A DNA stretch of 63,627 nt from an uncultured Peptostreptococcaceae bacterium (GTDB lineage: Bacteria; Bacillota; Clostridia; Peptostreptococcales; Anaerovoracaceae): NCBI GenBank assembly GCA_910588185.1, contig CAJUQR010000009.1:1-63627 (forward strand). The letters run 5' to 3'. Positions within the stretch are counted from its first letter, which is position 1. Each line of letters starts with the position of its first letter. The notes under the pieces were generated by a model. That model was given only the letters and a program-made list of their open reading frames with translations, did no database searches and was not told where the DNA came from. Position numbers and translations under genes: made by a program. Shown here in pieces: positions 25,614 to 34,697 of the stretch.

Positions 25614-25982
25614 ATGAAGTTTTATGTTTGTGAACATTGCGGCAATATCATTGAGTTTGTAAAAGAGTCCGGAGTACCGGTAGTTTGCTGCGGTGAAAAG
25701 ATGAAAGAGCTGGTTCCTGGAACAGTAGATGCTTCAGCTGAAAAGCACGTTCCTGTTGTAACAGTGGAAGGAAATAAAGTTAATGTATTTGTAGGAGAAG
25801 CAGAACATCCTATGCTTGAGGAACACCATATCGGATTTATTGAGATAGAAACTAAACAGGGTGTTCAAAGAAAGTATCCTAAGGTTGGAGAAAAACCTGA
25901 GGCCAACTTTGTGCTTGCAGATGGTGATGAACTTGTTGCAGCTTATGAATGGTGCAACATACATGGATTATGGAAAAAATAA
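25614..25982 (+). CDS. Desulfoferrodoxin (superoxide reductase)
   Basis: Reduces superoxide to hydrogen peroxide without making oxygen, a typical defence of strict anaerobes. At 122 aa it has both domains. The N-terminal desulforedoxin-like FeCys4 centre uses C6, C9, C25 and C26. The catalytic domain has H45 (EKHVP), AEHPM, EEHHIGF and the final CNIHG, which together give the Fe(His4-Cys) site. The ATG at 25614 follows TATGGAGGT; a start 15 nt upstream is less likely. It is monocistronic, ending at the terminator at 26008. Confidence 0.95.
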   Translation: MKFYVCEHCGNIIEFVKESGVPVVCCGEKMKELVPGTVDASAEKHVPVVTVEGNKVNVFVGEAEHPMLEEHHIGFIEIETKQGVQRKYPKVGEKPEANFVLADGDELVAAYEWCNIHGLWKK

Positions 25983-26007
25983 AAAGTGTAAAAAGTTGAT
26001 TTTGCAA

Positions 26008-26033
26008 AAACCATCCGATTTTTCGGATGGTTT
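26008..26033 (+). terminator. Terminator after desulfoferrodoxin
   Basis: AAACCATCCGA (26008-26018) and TCGGATGGTTT (26023-26033) form a perfect 11-bp stem with a TTTT loop, followed by CTTGATATTTT. Confidence 0.85.
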
Positions 26034-26117
26034 CTTGATATTTTAGTGAAGAAACTTTAAATTAAGTATATGTAAAACTAAAATAATTCAAAAATCGTAT
26101 CGATTAGGAGTAAATAG

Positions 26118-27236
26118 ATGTTTTGGATTTTTATATTTATCTTGATGCTTATAATTGCAGGATTGGGGATTGCATATTTGACAAGCAGAATTTGCAGATT
26201 TGAATTTGTGCAAAAAATTTCCCGGGGAAATAGAAAGGTCAGAATTATAATTGGATTGACACTACTGCTTGCAGTTTTAGCGGTAATTTGGCTTACAATG
26301 GGACCTGTTAATGCCGTCGTATGCATGATTCATCTTGCTTTGTTTTGGTTCATTTCGGATATTATATTTTTTTCAATTGAAAAGAGGATAAGTAAAAAAA
26401 GAAAGAGATATTATGCCGGAGGTTTAGCAATTACTCTTTGCGTGGTTTATTTATCCATAGGATGGTTTTTGGCAAATCACGTTTGGGAAACGAACTATAC
26501 TATAATGACAGACAAAGAGGTTGGAGAACTTCGTATTATACAATTTGCAGATTCCCATATAGGTACGACTTTTGACGGAAAAGAATTTGAAAAATATGTA
26601 AAGCAGATGGAAGAGCAGAATCCTGACGTGGTAATGATTACAGGTGATTTCGTAGACGATGATACTTCAAAAGAAGATATGATAGATGCGTGTAAAGCCC
26701 TTGGAACGATGAAGACAACTTATGGAGTGTATTATTCTTTTGGCAATCATGATAAAGGTTATTATAATAATGAGGTCAGAGGATTTTACGGAGATGATTT
26801 GATAGATGAACTTGAAAAAAATCATGTTACTGTATTGCAAGACGAAAGTGTGCTTATAGACAATCGTTTTTACATTATCGGAAGGCAGGATTTGTCTGAA
26901 GAGTTGAAAAGCGGCAGTGGACGAGCGACTATGGAAGAGTTGATATCAGAACTTGATAGAGATAAATTTATGATTGTAATGGATCATCAGCCATGCGATT
27001 ATGCCAGCCAGGTGGAAGCAAATATTGACTTGATGTTTTCTGGTCATACTCATGGAGGTCAGATGATCCCTCTTGGAGTTATCAACACCCTTGTAAGTAC
27101 CAATGATAAGGTATATGGTCATGAAAAGATTAAAAATACAAATTTTATTGTGACATCAGGGATTTCTGACTGGGCTATGCAGTTTAAGACCGGATGCAAG
27201 TCAGAATATGTGGTAGTTGATGTAAAAGGAAAGTAG
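26118..27236 (+). CDS. Membrane-anchored metallophosphoesterase (YkuE-like)
   Basis: A 372-residue protein. About four hydrophobic segments in the first ~130 residues are followed by a calcineurin-like phosphoesterase domain. The metal-binding motifs are in order: ADSHIG (144-149), GDFVDD, FGNHDKG, and the paired histidines in MDHQ and GHTHGGQMIP. This layout matches YkuE/YpbG-type enzymes, which act on lipid-linked or cell-envelope phosphates outside the membrane. The substrate is not known. The gene is convergent with the phzF-like gene, with a palindromic repeat element between them. Confidence 0.88.
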   Translation: MFWIFIFILMLIIAGLGIAYLTSRICRFEFVQKISRGNRKVRIIIGLTLLLAVLAVIWLTMGPVNAVVCMIHLALFWFISDIIFFSIEKRISKKRKRYYAGGLAITLCVVYLSIGWFLANHVWETNYTIMTDKEVGELRIIQFADSHIGTTFDGKEFEKYVKQMEEQNPDVVMITGDFVDDDTSKEDMIDACKALGTMKTTYGVYYSFGNHDKGYYNNEVRGFYGDDLIDELEKNHVTVLQDESVLIDNRFYIIGRQDLSEELKSGSGRATMEELISELDRDKFMIVMDHQPCDYASQVEANIDLMFSGHTHGGQMIPLGVINTLVSTNDKVYGHEKIKNTNFIVTSGISDWAMQFKTGCKSEYVVVDVKGK

Positions 27237-27295
27237 AATGATAGAATTATAATGTGATTGGAGCACATGTTTTTTCAGAAAGCATAAAGCCCTAG

Positions 27296-27540
27296 CCCCC
27301 GAAATTTTATCTTTTTCCTGTCATTACCCAGGGTATGACCCCGAAAATCTTTAATTTTTCGTTAACTTTGCAGGGTAAGAAAGCCGGTAAAATTAGCTTT
27401 TTCCCTTGTAATCCGCATCATATGGTACATTTTTTGTTAAATTTAAGGGAATTTAACCCTGCAAAATTCTTGATTTAGACATGTTTTTCGGGGCTAAACC
27501 CTGTAAATTGCCCAGAAATTGTGGTACTTTCGGGGTTTAC
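27296..27540 (+). repeat. Dispersed palindromic intergenic element, copy A
   Basis: About 245 bp between two convergent genes. The left arm (CAGGGTATGACCCCGAAAA...GCAGGGTAA) is roughly complementary to the right arm (TTAACCCTGCAAAATTC...CGGGGCTAAACCCTG), so the whole element could fold into a long hairpin. A second copy lies at 38190-38431 in the opposite orientation and aligns along its length. Shared blocks include AACCCTGCAAAATTC and ACATGTTTTTCGGGG. There is no ORF. Confidence 0.75.
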
Positions 27541-27580
27541 GTTACATGTCTTATATAGTTTTACGAGTGAAACCAGCCTT

Positions 27581-28465
27581 TTATAGCTTGATGTCTCCCT
27601 CGGCAAGCATTACTGCATTGCCGCCGACCTGTATTGAGCATTTTTCTGAATCTGCTTCTATATGACTTAAGATTATTGAAGGACGCTGCATTTTTTCGCC
27701 TTGGATAAAGCGGCAGTTATCACCGTTTTTTACAAAACCGTTTAAATATCCATAATAAGTCAGGGCGCCGTTAGATGTGCCGGTAGCCGCCTCTTCGTCG
27801 ATATCATAAAGAGGAGCGAAGTTTCTGACATGGCAAGTGGTACCTTTTTCGCAGTCTGTAGTAAATGCATGAACGCCTACCACTTCATATTTTTCTGATA
27901 GTTTAGAAAGAGCAGGGAAGTTAGGCGAAATAGCGTCAAGGTCTTTTTGCGAAGCGACAGGCATCATAATATCAGGAAGACCTGTAGAAATCATTTGAGG
28001 CAGCATAGTAATGCCTTTTTCTTTTTGTTCCTGATAATTAAGTCCCATAATTTTATATAATTCGGACAGTACGGATTCCTCAGATATTTCATTGATTTTT
28101 ACAGGAGATGCCATATCCATCAGAACAAAGCCGTTTTTTATGTCTATGTTCAAATCGCCTGCCAATGTATGATTTATATAAGTTTTATTGTCCTGTATAT
28201 ATCCACCGGAAAGCAGCGCCTTAAATGACGCTATTGTGGCATGTCCGCACAAATCCACCTCTGCGGCAGGAGTAAAGTAGCGGATGTTAAATTCATTTTC
28301 GTTTATACGTTTGATAAAAGCTGTTTCTGAATATCTAAGCTCCGCTGCTGTTTTGACCATGATTTCATCAGCAGGGAAATTGTCCCCATCCGGCAGTATT
28401 ACTATGCCTGCCGGGTTGCCTCCAAACAAAGTGTCTGTAAATGCATCGGCTATATAAAATTTCAT
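27581..28465 (-). CDS. PhzF-family isomerase/epimerase
   Basis: A 294-residue protein of the PhzF/diaminopimelate-epimerase-like fold. The start DAFTDTLFGGNPAGIVIL contains the usual N-terminal block, SETAFI holds the expected catalytic glutamate near residue 47, and VDLCGHATIASF and EEAATGTSNGALTYY are typical. PhzF proteins isomerise small acids; most clostridial members have no known substrate and are not tied to phenazine synthesis. No biosynthetic cluster is nearby. The start is supported by GGAGGT upstream. Confidence 0.9.
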   Translation of the reverse strand: MKFYIADAFTDTLFGGNPAGIVILPDGDNFPADEIMVKTAAELRYSETAFIKRINENEFNIRYFTPAAEVDLCGHATIASFKALLSGGYIQDNKTYINHTLAGDLNIDIKNGFVLMDMASPVKINEISEESVLSELYKIMGLNYQEQKEKGITMLPQMISTGLPDIMMPVASQKDLDAISPNFPALSKLSEKYEVVGVHAFTTDCEKGTTCHVRNFAPLYDIDEEAATGTSNGALTYYGYLNGFVKNGDNCRFIQGEKMQRPSIILSHIEADSEKCSIQVGGNAVMLAEGDIKL

Positions 28466-28617
28466 TTTGCACCTCCGTAATTCTAAATATTTCTTTCTTT
28501 AAGTATATTTTAAAAACGGATTTATATCAATCAGTTTAATGATAAAAAGAAGATGAAGTTTTGGGGTAATTATGATACAATTATTATATATCGTTGCCTA
28601 GAGCTAAGAGGTAAAAG

Positions 28618-29439
28618 ATGGATAGAAATTATTATTACAGAATATTAGGATTATCAGAAGGCGCAACGCCTAACCAGATTAAAAAAGCTTATGAGAAACG
28701 AATGGCTAAGCTTGATTCTGCCGATTATAGGGATGATCCGGAATATGTGAATAAGAAAAAGCATCAGACAACTATGGCATATAAAGTCCTCATGGGAAGC
28801 GCTCCGCCTATAAGCAAAGCACAGAGAAAAGCCGGATTTGAAAGATTTAAAGACAATATGCAGAAAGATGAAGAAGGCAAAGAAGCTCAAAAGAATCCTT
28901 TGGGTACAAAATTGTCTGGCATTGATTTAAATAATAAATATATTATAGCTGCACTGGTTATCGTTGTAATTATCATCATTTCCGTTTTTGGAATTATAAT
29001 AGGTGCAGTGACCGGATTTGTAAATGATTTTAATTTTTCAGATTATGGATATCATGAAGAATCAGAGATAGATCGAATTCAGAATAAAGTGTATTATTTT
29101 GATTATCTCGATGAGCTCGATTTTGATACTGTGGATGAAAATCAAGAAAATATAGATTGGGAACATGATTCATCTATGGAATTAGATGAGAAAATCAGTT
29201 ATATATTGTCAAGCCTTGATATAGACGATACTTCTGAATTTTTTGACTATATTACGGGGATAGATGGGTTTTATTATGATCACGAATACTATGATAGTGC
29301 CGATAGACTTATTAATTGGCTTTTTGCACCGTCATTCGATATGGTTGCAGGCAGTACAAGTTTGTATAGCGGCGAGCCTATATTAGATATTGAAGATTAT
29401 TTAGATTATATATTGGATGTTATTTATGAAAACTTATAA
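28618..29439 (+). CDS. Membrane protein with degenerate J-like domain
   Basis: A 273-residue protein. Residues 1-60 resemble a DnaJ J-domain (YYRILGLSEGATPNQIKKAYEKR ... AYKVLMG), but the HPD tripeptide needed to stimulate Hsp70 is absent; the loop reads LDSADYRDDPEY. A single hydrophobic helix at about 109-133 is followed by a very acidic, tyrosine-rich tail facing the other side of the membrane. It is probably a scaffold rather than an active co-chaperone. The C-terminal half is not recognised. Its end overlaps the mtnA start. Confidence 0.65.
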   Translation: MDRNYYYRILGLSEGATPNQIKKAYEKRMAKLDSADYRDDPEYVNKKKHQTTMAYKVLMGSAPPISKAQRKAGFERFKDNMQKDEEGKEAQKNPLGTKLSGIDLNNKYIIAALVIVVIIIISVFGIIIGAVTGFVNDFNFSDYGYHEESEIDRIQNKVYYFDYLDELDFDTVDENQENIDWEHDSSMELDEKISYILSSLDIDDTSEFFDYITGIDGFYYDHEYYDSADRLINWLFAPSFDMVAGSTSLYSGEPILDIEDYLDYILDVIYENL

Positions 29440-30484
29440 ATCACTTGATATAACGCCGTTAAAATTTGAAAACGGTAAGTTGACAATATTGGATCAGACA
29501 TTGCTCCCTATAGATGAGGTTTACATAGAAATAAAGACAAAAGAAGATATGTGGGACGCTATTTATCATCTTAAAGTAAGAGGGGCTCCTGCTATAGGAG
29601 TTGTGGCAGCTTATGGCCTTTATGTTGAAGCTGGAAGATATGATGGAGATGAAATAGAAGATTTTATCAGTGCTGTAGAAAAAGCGGCCGTATATCTTGA
29701 AGGAGCAAGACCTACGGCTGTGAACCTTTCATGGGCACTTAATAGAATGGTAAGTTGCTTGAAAGGACAAGAATGCAATTCAGTTCAGCATGCCAAAGAG
29801 GTATTGCTTTTGGAGGCTGTGAAGATACATGAAGAGGATGTTAATGCATGTAAAGCTATGGGCGAGTATGGTTTGTCGCTGCTTAAGCCAGGGATTGGAA
29901 TTTTGACTCATTGTAATGCCGGAACCATTGCAACGTCCAAGTATGGAACTTGTCTGGCACCTATACATCTGGGACAGGAAAGGGATTATAATTTTAAAGT
30001 GTTTGCGGACGAAACAAGACCCCTTCTTCAGGGTGCGAGACTTACAGCTTGGGAACTTGATAAGGCCGGAGTAGATGTGACTCTCATATGTGATAATATG
30101 GCGGCGACAGTGATGAAGAATGGCTGGATAGATGCAGTAGTAGTAGGATGTGATCGTATGGCTGCCAATGGAGACGGGGCAAATAAGATAGGAACGTCAG
30201 GTGTTGCAGTACTTGCAAAAGAATTTGGAATACCTTTTTATATGTATGTTCCGACTTCGACGATAGATATGAATACATCTACCGGAGATGATATAAATAT
30301 TGAGCTTAGAGACGGAAAAGAGATATATCAAATGTGGTATGAAAAGCCTATGGCGCCAGAGGGAATCAAAACATTTAATCCGGCTTTTGATGTTACAGAC
30401 CATAGATATATTACTGCAGTTATTACTGAAAAAGGGATTGTTTATCCACCGTATGATATTAACTTGCGTAAGATAATGGAATAG
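29426..30484 (+). CDS. mtnA: Methylthioribose-1-phosphate isomerase MtnA
   Basis: Aldose-ketose isomerase of methionine salvage (or of the related handling of 5-deoxyribose compounds), 352 aa from the chosen start. The active-site Cys lies in LTHCNAGTIATSKYG and the Asp in VGCDRMAANGD; KVRGAPAIGV and TSTIDMNTSTGDDI are also family blocks. ATG at 29417 is an alternative start; the one at 29426 gives the usual MKTYKSLDIT. Both overlap the preceding gene and lack a strong ribosome binding site. No other mtn gene is in the window. Confidence 0.93.
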   Translation: MKTYKSLDITPLKFENGKLTILDQTLLPIDEVYIEIKTKEDMWDAIYHLKVRGAPAIGVVAAYGLYVEAGRYDGDEIEDFISAVEKAAVYLEGARPTAVNLSWALNRMVSCLKGQECNSVQHAKEVLLLEAVKIHEEDVNACKAMGEYGLSLLKPGIGILTHCNAGTIATSKYGTCLAPIHLGQERDYNFKVFADETRPLLQGARLTAWELDKAGVDVTLICDNMAATVMKNGWIDAVVVGCDRMAANGDGANKIGTSGVAVLAKEFGIPFYMYVPTSTIDMNTSTGDDINIELRDGKEIYQMWYEKPMAPEGIKTFNPAFDVTDHRYITAVITEKGIVYPPYDINLRKIME

Positions 30485-30493
30485 AGGTTTTAG

Positions 30494-31402
30494 ATGGAAA
30501 ACTTAGAAAATAAAAAAGGTTTGATTGCAAGACATGCTAAAATTGCCACAGTATTGGCAGTTATATTTGGTGCATCGTCAGGTATATTGGGTTCTCTTAT
30601 AGAAGCGCCTTCCATGGCAATAGGGTTCTGGCGACTTACCATAGCTTTGCCGTTTTTCCTCATACCGGTGCTTTTTAAAGAGGATAAGAGAGAAAAACTA
30701 AAGAGTATTAGTGTGAAAGATTATATTTGGTGCTTTGTTTCGGGAGCATTTTTGTTCGGACACTTTTTCTCGTGGTTTAATGCAGTTAAATTTACCAATG
30801 TGGCCAGCGCCGCTGTTTTGGCTGCGCTTCATCCTCTTATAGTTCTGCTTGTGACCATATTTATATATAGAAAAAGGGTAAGCATTAAGTCGATAGCAGC
30901 TATAGCTGTTGCCTTGATAGGCGGGGCTATTATTGTAGGCGCTGATTACAGTACATTTGCAGGCGGCAACTTAAAGGGCAATGTATTTGCTTTTATGGCA
31001 GCACTTTTTATGGGTTTATACTTTGCAGTAGGTGATGCAGTAAGAAAACGTGTAGAAGGAGGCATATATGTACTTCTTGTATTTGCATCATGCTGGGTGT
31101 GCTTTACTATAGGAGTTATATTTACAGACACTCCTGTTCTTGGATACAGCACAAATGATTACATATTGTTGGTAGTTATGGCATTTATATGTCAGATAGG
31201 GGCCCATGCTGTATTTAACTTGTGTATAGGTCATGTAAGTTCTTTGTATGTTTCCACATGGGAAGCAGGAGACCCTGTGTTTGCCACAATGCTTGCAGTT
31301 GTTTTCTTGCAGCAGGTACCGAAAGGTTATGAAATAATCGGCTGCATAATCGTAGTATGCGCGTTGCTTTATTATAATCGTCAGGAGAGTAAACAAGATT
31401 AA
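30494..31402 (+). CDS. EamA/DMT-family transporter
   Basis: A 302-residue protein with ten predicted hydrophobic segments forming two EamA (drug/metabolite exporter) repeats. The first repeat includes GFWRLTIALPFF and SAAVLAALHPLIVLLV, and the second has QIGAHAVFNLCIGHVSSLYVSTWEAGDPVFA split over two helices. Members export amino acids or other metabolites; the substrate is unknown. The stop overlaps the scpA start by one base (TAATG), placing it in the same operon. Confidence 0.88.
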   Translation: MENLENKKGLIARHAKIATVLAVIFGASSGILGSLIEAPSMAIGFWRLTIALPFFLIPVLFKEDKREKLKSISVKDYIWCFVSGAFLFGHFFSWFNAVKFTNVASAAVLAALHPLIVLLVTIFIYRKRVSIKSIAAIAVALIGGAIIVGADYSTFAGGNLKGNVFAFMAALFMGLYFAVGDAVRKRVEGGIYVLLVFASCWVCFTIGVIFTDTPVLGYSTNDYILLVVMAFICQIGAHAVFNLCIGHVSSLYVSTWEAGDPVFATMLAVVFLQQVPKGYEIIGCIIVVCALLYYNRQESKQD

Positions 31403-32169
31403 TGAGTTATAAAGTAAAATTACAGTCCTTTGAAGGGCCTTTCGATCTGCTTGTGTATTTGATTGAAAATGCCGAGATGAATATTTATGATATTGAGATC
31501 AGTAAGATTACCGGACAGTACCTTGATTACATAAAAGCCATGGAAGAGATGGACATATCAGTTTCTACGGAGTTTATGGTTTTGGCTTCTTCACTTATTG
31601 AAATCAAGTCTAAGATGATATTGCCTAGAATGAGTAATACGGGAGAAGACATAATAGAGGAAGATCCTAGAAGCGAATTGGTTGCAAGGCTGGTTGAGTA
31701 CAAACGGTATAAGAAAGCAGCGGAAATATTGCAAGAACGGGAAGAGATTTCTATGCGAATATTTCAAAAACCTCAAGAAGACATCTCTGAATTTTTGGAA
31801 CAGCCTGATGAATATCTGAGCTTAGATTTAAATCAATTTGCCAGTGCGTTTGATGCTTTTATACAACGCAAACACAGAATTGAAGCAGTCAAAAAGCATT
31901 ATACGAGAGTAGAAAGAGAAAAGGCTTCCATAGACAGCAGGATAAATTATATCGTAAATAAATTAAAAAAGAAGTTGGGACAGGTTTTTAATTTTAAAGA
32001 TTTGATATTGGACAAGCATAGTAAGTATGATGTGGTTATAACCTTTATTTCTTTGCTTGAGATGGCAAAAGAGAGGGTTGTAAAAGTTAAACAGGAATCT
32101 ACATACGGAAGTATACAAGTTGGTCCGGGTGAGAGAATTGATGAAGGAGATATAAAATATGAGCAGTAA
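31402..32169 (+). CDS. scpA: Segregation and condensation protein ScpA
   Basis: Kleisin subunit of the SMC-ScpAB condensin complex, 255 aa. The N-terminal block FEGPFDLLVYLIENAEMNIYDI and the C-terminal winged-helix region ending around VITFISLLEMAKERVV are characteristic. Together with ScpB it loads SMC to compact and separate chromosomes. The 3' end overlaps scpB by 11 nt. Confidence 0.95.
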   Translation: MSYKVKLQSFEGPFDLLVYLIENAEMNIYDIEISKITGQYLDYIKAMEEMDISVSTEFMVLASSLIEIKSKMILPRMSNTGEDIIEEDPRSELVARLVEYKRYKKAAEILQEREEISMRIFQKPQEDISEFLEQPDEYLSLDLNQFASAFDAFIQRKHRIEAVKKHYTRVEREKASIDSRINYIVNKLKKKLGQVFNFKDLILDKHSKYDVVITFISLLEMAKERVVKVKQESTYGSIQVGPGERIDEGDIKYEQ

Positions 32170-32758
32170 AAAGACCATAAAATCGGCTTTTGAGTCCATG
32201 ATGTTTACATGGGGAGAGCCCCTTGATGTAAAAGCTGCTGCAGAAGTTTTCAATATAAGTAAAGAAGAAGCTCTTGAATGTTTTCTTGAACTTAAGGAGG
32301 AATATGAGCAAGAAGGCAGGGGCATTGTAATAAGACGTATAAACCAGTCATTTCAATTTGTGACGAGAGAGGAAAACGCAGATTACGTAAGGAGTTTGTG
32401 TACACCGGTAAAAACAAAAAGGCTTTCTCAGTCAGCACTTGAAGTTTTGGCGATTGTAGCATATAAACAGCCTGTTACTAAAGGCGAAATTGAGGCTATA
32501 AGAGGAATCAAGTGTGACAGAGTAATGGAAGGGCTTATTAAAAAAGATTTGGTGTGTGAGAAAGGAAGAGCAGATACCATCGGAAGACCTATAATGTATG
32601 GAACTACTGATACTTTTTTAAAGAATTTTGGATTTTCTTCAATTAAAGATTTACCCGAAATTGAAGATATAGAAAGTGCAGTGTCAGGGTCTTTGACCGA
32701 TGATGTTGAAGCTGAAAAAGATGAACTTAATGAAAATCAGATGAGAATAGAAATATAG
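32159..32758 (+). CDS. scpB: Segregation and condensation protein ScpB
   Basis: Partner of ScpA, 199 aa, with two winged-helix domains. The family signature LSQSALEVLAIVAYKQPVTK followed by EIEAIRG and the IGRPIMYGTTDTFLKNFG block is intact. An acidic tail of about 25 residues follows. The overlap with scpA indicates coupled translation of the complex subunits. Confidence 0.95.
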   Translation: MSSKKTIKSAFESMMFTWGEPLDVKAAAEVFNISKEEALECFLELKEEYEQEGRGIVIRRINQSFQFVTREENADYVRSLCTPVKTKRLSQSALEVLAIVAYKQPVTKGEIEAIRGIKCDRVMEGLIKKDLVCEKGRADTIGRPIMYGTTDTFLKNFGFSSIKDLPEIEDIESAVSGSLTDDVEAEKDELNENQMRIEI

Positions 32759-32764
32759 GAATAT

Positions 32765-32805
32765 AACTCCTTTGAAACAGTAAAATGTTGAGAGGGAGTT
32801 TTTTT
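32765..32805 (+). terminator. Weak hairpin with T7 overlapping the dacF-like ribosome binding site
   Basis: AACTCC (32765-32770) can pair with GGAGTT (32795-32800), followed by T7 up to the next ATG. The right arm is the ribosome binding site of the carboxypeptidase gene, so folding would both end scpB transcripts and hide that start. Confidence 0.4.
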
Positions 32806-33687
32806 ATGAGTAAAAAATTTAAAAGACTATTATTGATATGTATGTGCGTAGGAATTTTCACAGGATTAGCAGGATTTATACTGACAGATTTTAAAAGTGA
32901 TGATGAATCTTTGGAAAAAGAAGTCAGCGCACCTGTGCTTGCGCCGTCTGTTTCTGCGGGAGGAGCAATATTGATAAACAGTGATGACGGAAAGGTCATA
33001 TACGAAAAGAATGCTGATAAAAAGCTTTACCCTGCCAGCACTACAAAAATAATGACGGCCATAGTGGTTTTTCAGACACTGGAAGATACCGGAACGGATC
33101 TTGACAGTGAAGTAATAATACCTAAAGAGGCTGTTGGAGTTGAAGGTTCATCTATATATCTTAAAGCGGGTGAAAAAGTTGCTATAAGAGAATTAATGTA
33201 TGGAATGATGCTTCAGTCCGGAAATGATGCGGCAACTGCTTTGGCGATATGCTGCGGAGGTGATTTGCAAACTTTTATCGATAAGATGAACGATAAAGCT
33301 TTAGAATTAGGATGTAAATCTACACATTTTGTTAACCCGAGCGGACTATTTGATGAAGAACATTATACTACTGCAAGGGATTTGGCATGTATAGGCAGAG
33401 AAGCTATGAAAAACGATGAGTTTCGCCAGATAGTAGGAGCTGAAAAATGGAAAAGCGAAGATACAGAGAGAAGCTTTGTAAATAAAAATAAAACTATAGG
33501 TCAATATGACGGAGCTACAGGTATAAAGATAGGATTTACTAAGCGGTCAGGAAGAACACTCGTTGCATCTGCAAAAAGAGGAGAAACGGAGCTGATAGCA
33601 GTTGTGCTCAATGATGGCAATTGGTTTAATGATGCATATGCGATGATGGACTATGGATTTTCACGTCAGGATGTAAATTTACAGTGA
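32806..33687 (+). CDS. D-alanyl-D-alanine carboxypeptidase (DacF-like)
   Basis: Penicillin-binding serine peptidase that trims D-Ala from peptidoglycan stems, 293 aa. An N-terminal signal anchor (about 7-27) is followed by the active-site motif S78-T-T-K81 in YPASTTKIM and by SGN at 138-140. The third motif, usually KTG, reads KIG at 241-243. The family's C-terminal beta domain is missing. The gene lies between scpB and a flavoprotein gene, a common neighbourhood in Clostridia. Confidence 0.9.
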   Translation: MSKKFKRLLLICMCVGIFTGLAGFILTDFKSDDESLEKEVSAPVLAPSVSAGGAILINSDDGKVIYEKNADKKLYPASTTKIMTAIVVFQTLEDTGTDLDSEVIIPKEAVGVEGSSIYLKAGEKVAIRELMYGMMLQSGNDAATALAICCGGDLQTFIDKMNDKALELGCKSTHFVNPSGLFDEEHYTTARDLACIGREAMKNDEFRQIVGAEKWKSEDTERSFVNKNKTIGQYDGATGIKIGFTKRSGRTLVASAKRGETELIAVVLNDGNWFNDAYAMMDYGFSRQDVNLQ

Positions 33688-33705
33688 TTTGTTGGAGGAT
33701 TTATA

Positions 33706-34635
33706 ATGAGTTATATTTGTGCAGACAGAGGGACTGATAAATGTCCATGTTCTTTGATGGAAATAGGACAGTGTTATACATGCAGTATGATAAAAACAGG
33801 CAAGTGCGATTGTATTTCTGAGTGGCAGGGAGTGTGTCCGTATACTGAATATATGCAAAATGGCGCTTTGGCAGTGAAAACTATAAAGACAAGACAATTT
33901 GATGTAAAATCGGTGGAAGATTTTTCTGAAGCTTTAAAAGTTATTACTCTTGATGTTCCCATGGGATTTGCTCTTGAATGTAATAAGCCGGGAACGTTTT
34001 TGATGATAGAAGCAGGAGATTATAAAATACCTTTATCTGTTATGGAATCTAAAACGTCTAAGGATTCTTATGTAAAACTTGCCGTATATTTGACAGGACC
34101 TAAAACATTTGCTTTAGATAAAGAAGTAGAAAAAGGGAGCAAAGTCAATGTAAGCGGACCGTTTTTAAATGGACTTATCAATGTTGAAAAGTTTGACGAT
34201 AGAAAGCTTTCGCTGGTTGTTGCTAAAGGGATTGCAATGATGCCTTTACTTAATCAAAAAAATATTATAGGTAACGGACTTGTCAGGATGTACATGGACG
34301 ATACTAAGCTTACTAAAGAATTTATTGACAAGTATGTATCGCAGCTTGAATACAGCAGGGTTGACATGGAAACTGATTTAGAAGAGATAGTAAAAAGTAT
34401 TTTGGCTGATTGTGAGTATTGCAAAAATAATACTGGGAAAAATCCTAATATATTTCTTATGGTTTCGCCTTATTATAAGGATATTATCATCAACAAATGT
34501 GGATTTGATGAGAACGATATAATTGCTCCTAATCATGCAAATATGTGCTGCGGAGAGGGAATTTGCGGAGCCTGTTCATATACTGATAAAGATGGGGTTA
34601 CGGTGCGCAGATGCAAGTGTGGTCAAAGTTTGTAG
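33706..34635 (+). CDS. PyrK-like FAD/[2Fe-2S] electron-transfer protein with an extra cysteine-rich N-terminus
   Basis: A 309-residue flavoprotein-like protein related to the dihydroorotate dehydrogenase electron-transfer subunit and sulfide dehydrogenase subunits. The C-terminal [2Fe-2S] motif is clear, with C282, C287, C290 and C303. The centre has weak versions of the FAD and NAD-binding region. Unlike PyrK, the first 50 residues carry eight cysteines (5, 13, 15, 23, 26, 34, 36, 44) that could hold one or two more metal centres. No pyr genes are nearby, so a role in pyrimidine synthesis is unlikely. A second flavoprotein is encoded at 36013, but the two are not in one operon. Confidence 0.7.
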   Translation: MSYICADRGTDKCPCSLMEIGQCYTCSMIKTGKCDCISEWQGVCPYTEYMQNGALAVKTIKTRQFDVKSVEDFSEALKVITLDVPMGFALECNKPGTFLMIEAGDYKIPLSVMESKTSKDSYVKLAVYLTGPKTFALDKEVEKGSKVNVSGPFLNGLINVEKFDDRKLSLVVAKGIAMMPLLNQKNIIGNGLVRMYMDDTKLTKEFIDKYVSQLEYSRVDMETDLEEIVKSILADCEYCKNNTGKNPNIFLMVSPYYKDIIINKCGFDENDIIAPNHANMCCGEGICGACSYTDKDGVTVRRCKCGQSL

Positions 34636-34649
34636 TATTTTAACAAATA

Positions 34650-34680
34650 AAAAGAGGGTGTCATTATGACATCCTCTTTT
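34650..34680. terminator. Bidirectional terminator between convergent genes
   Basis: AAAAGAGGGTGTCAT and ATGACATCCTCTTTT form an almost perfect stem with T runs on both strands, serving the PyrK-like gene and the convergent lipoprotein gene. Confidence 0.88.
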
Positions 34681-34697
34681 GATAAGTCAGATTATTA

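Noticed and set aside
27581..28465. PhzF-like gene as evidence of phenazine biosynthesis.
   Set aside because: No other phz genes are present, and most PhzF-family proteins in Clostridia are unrelated to phenazines.
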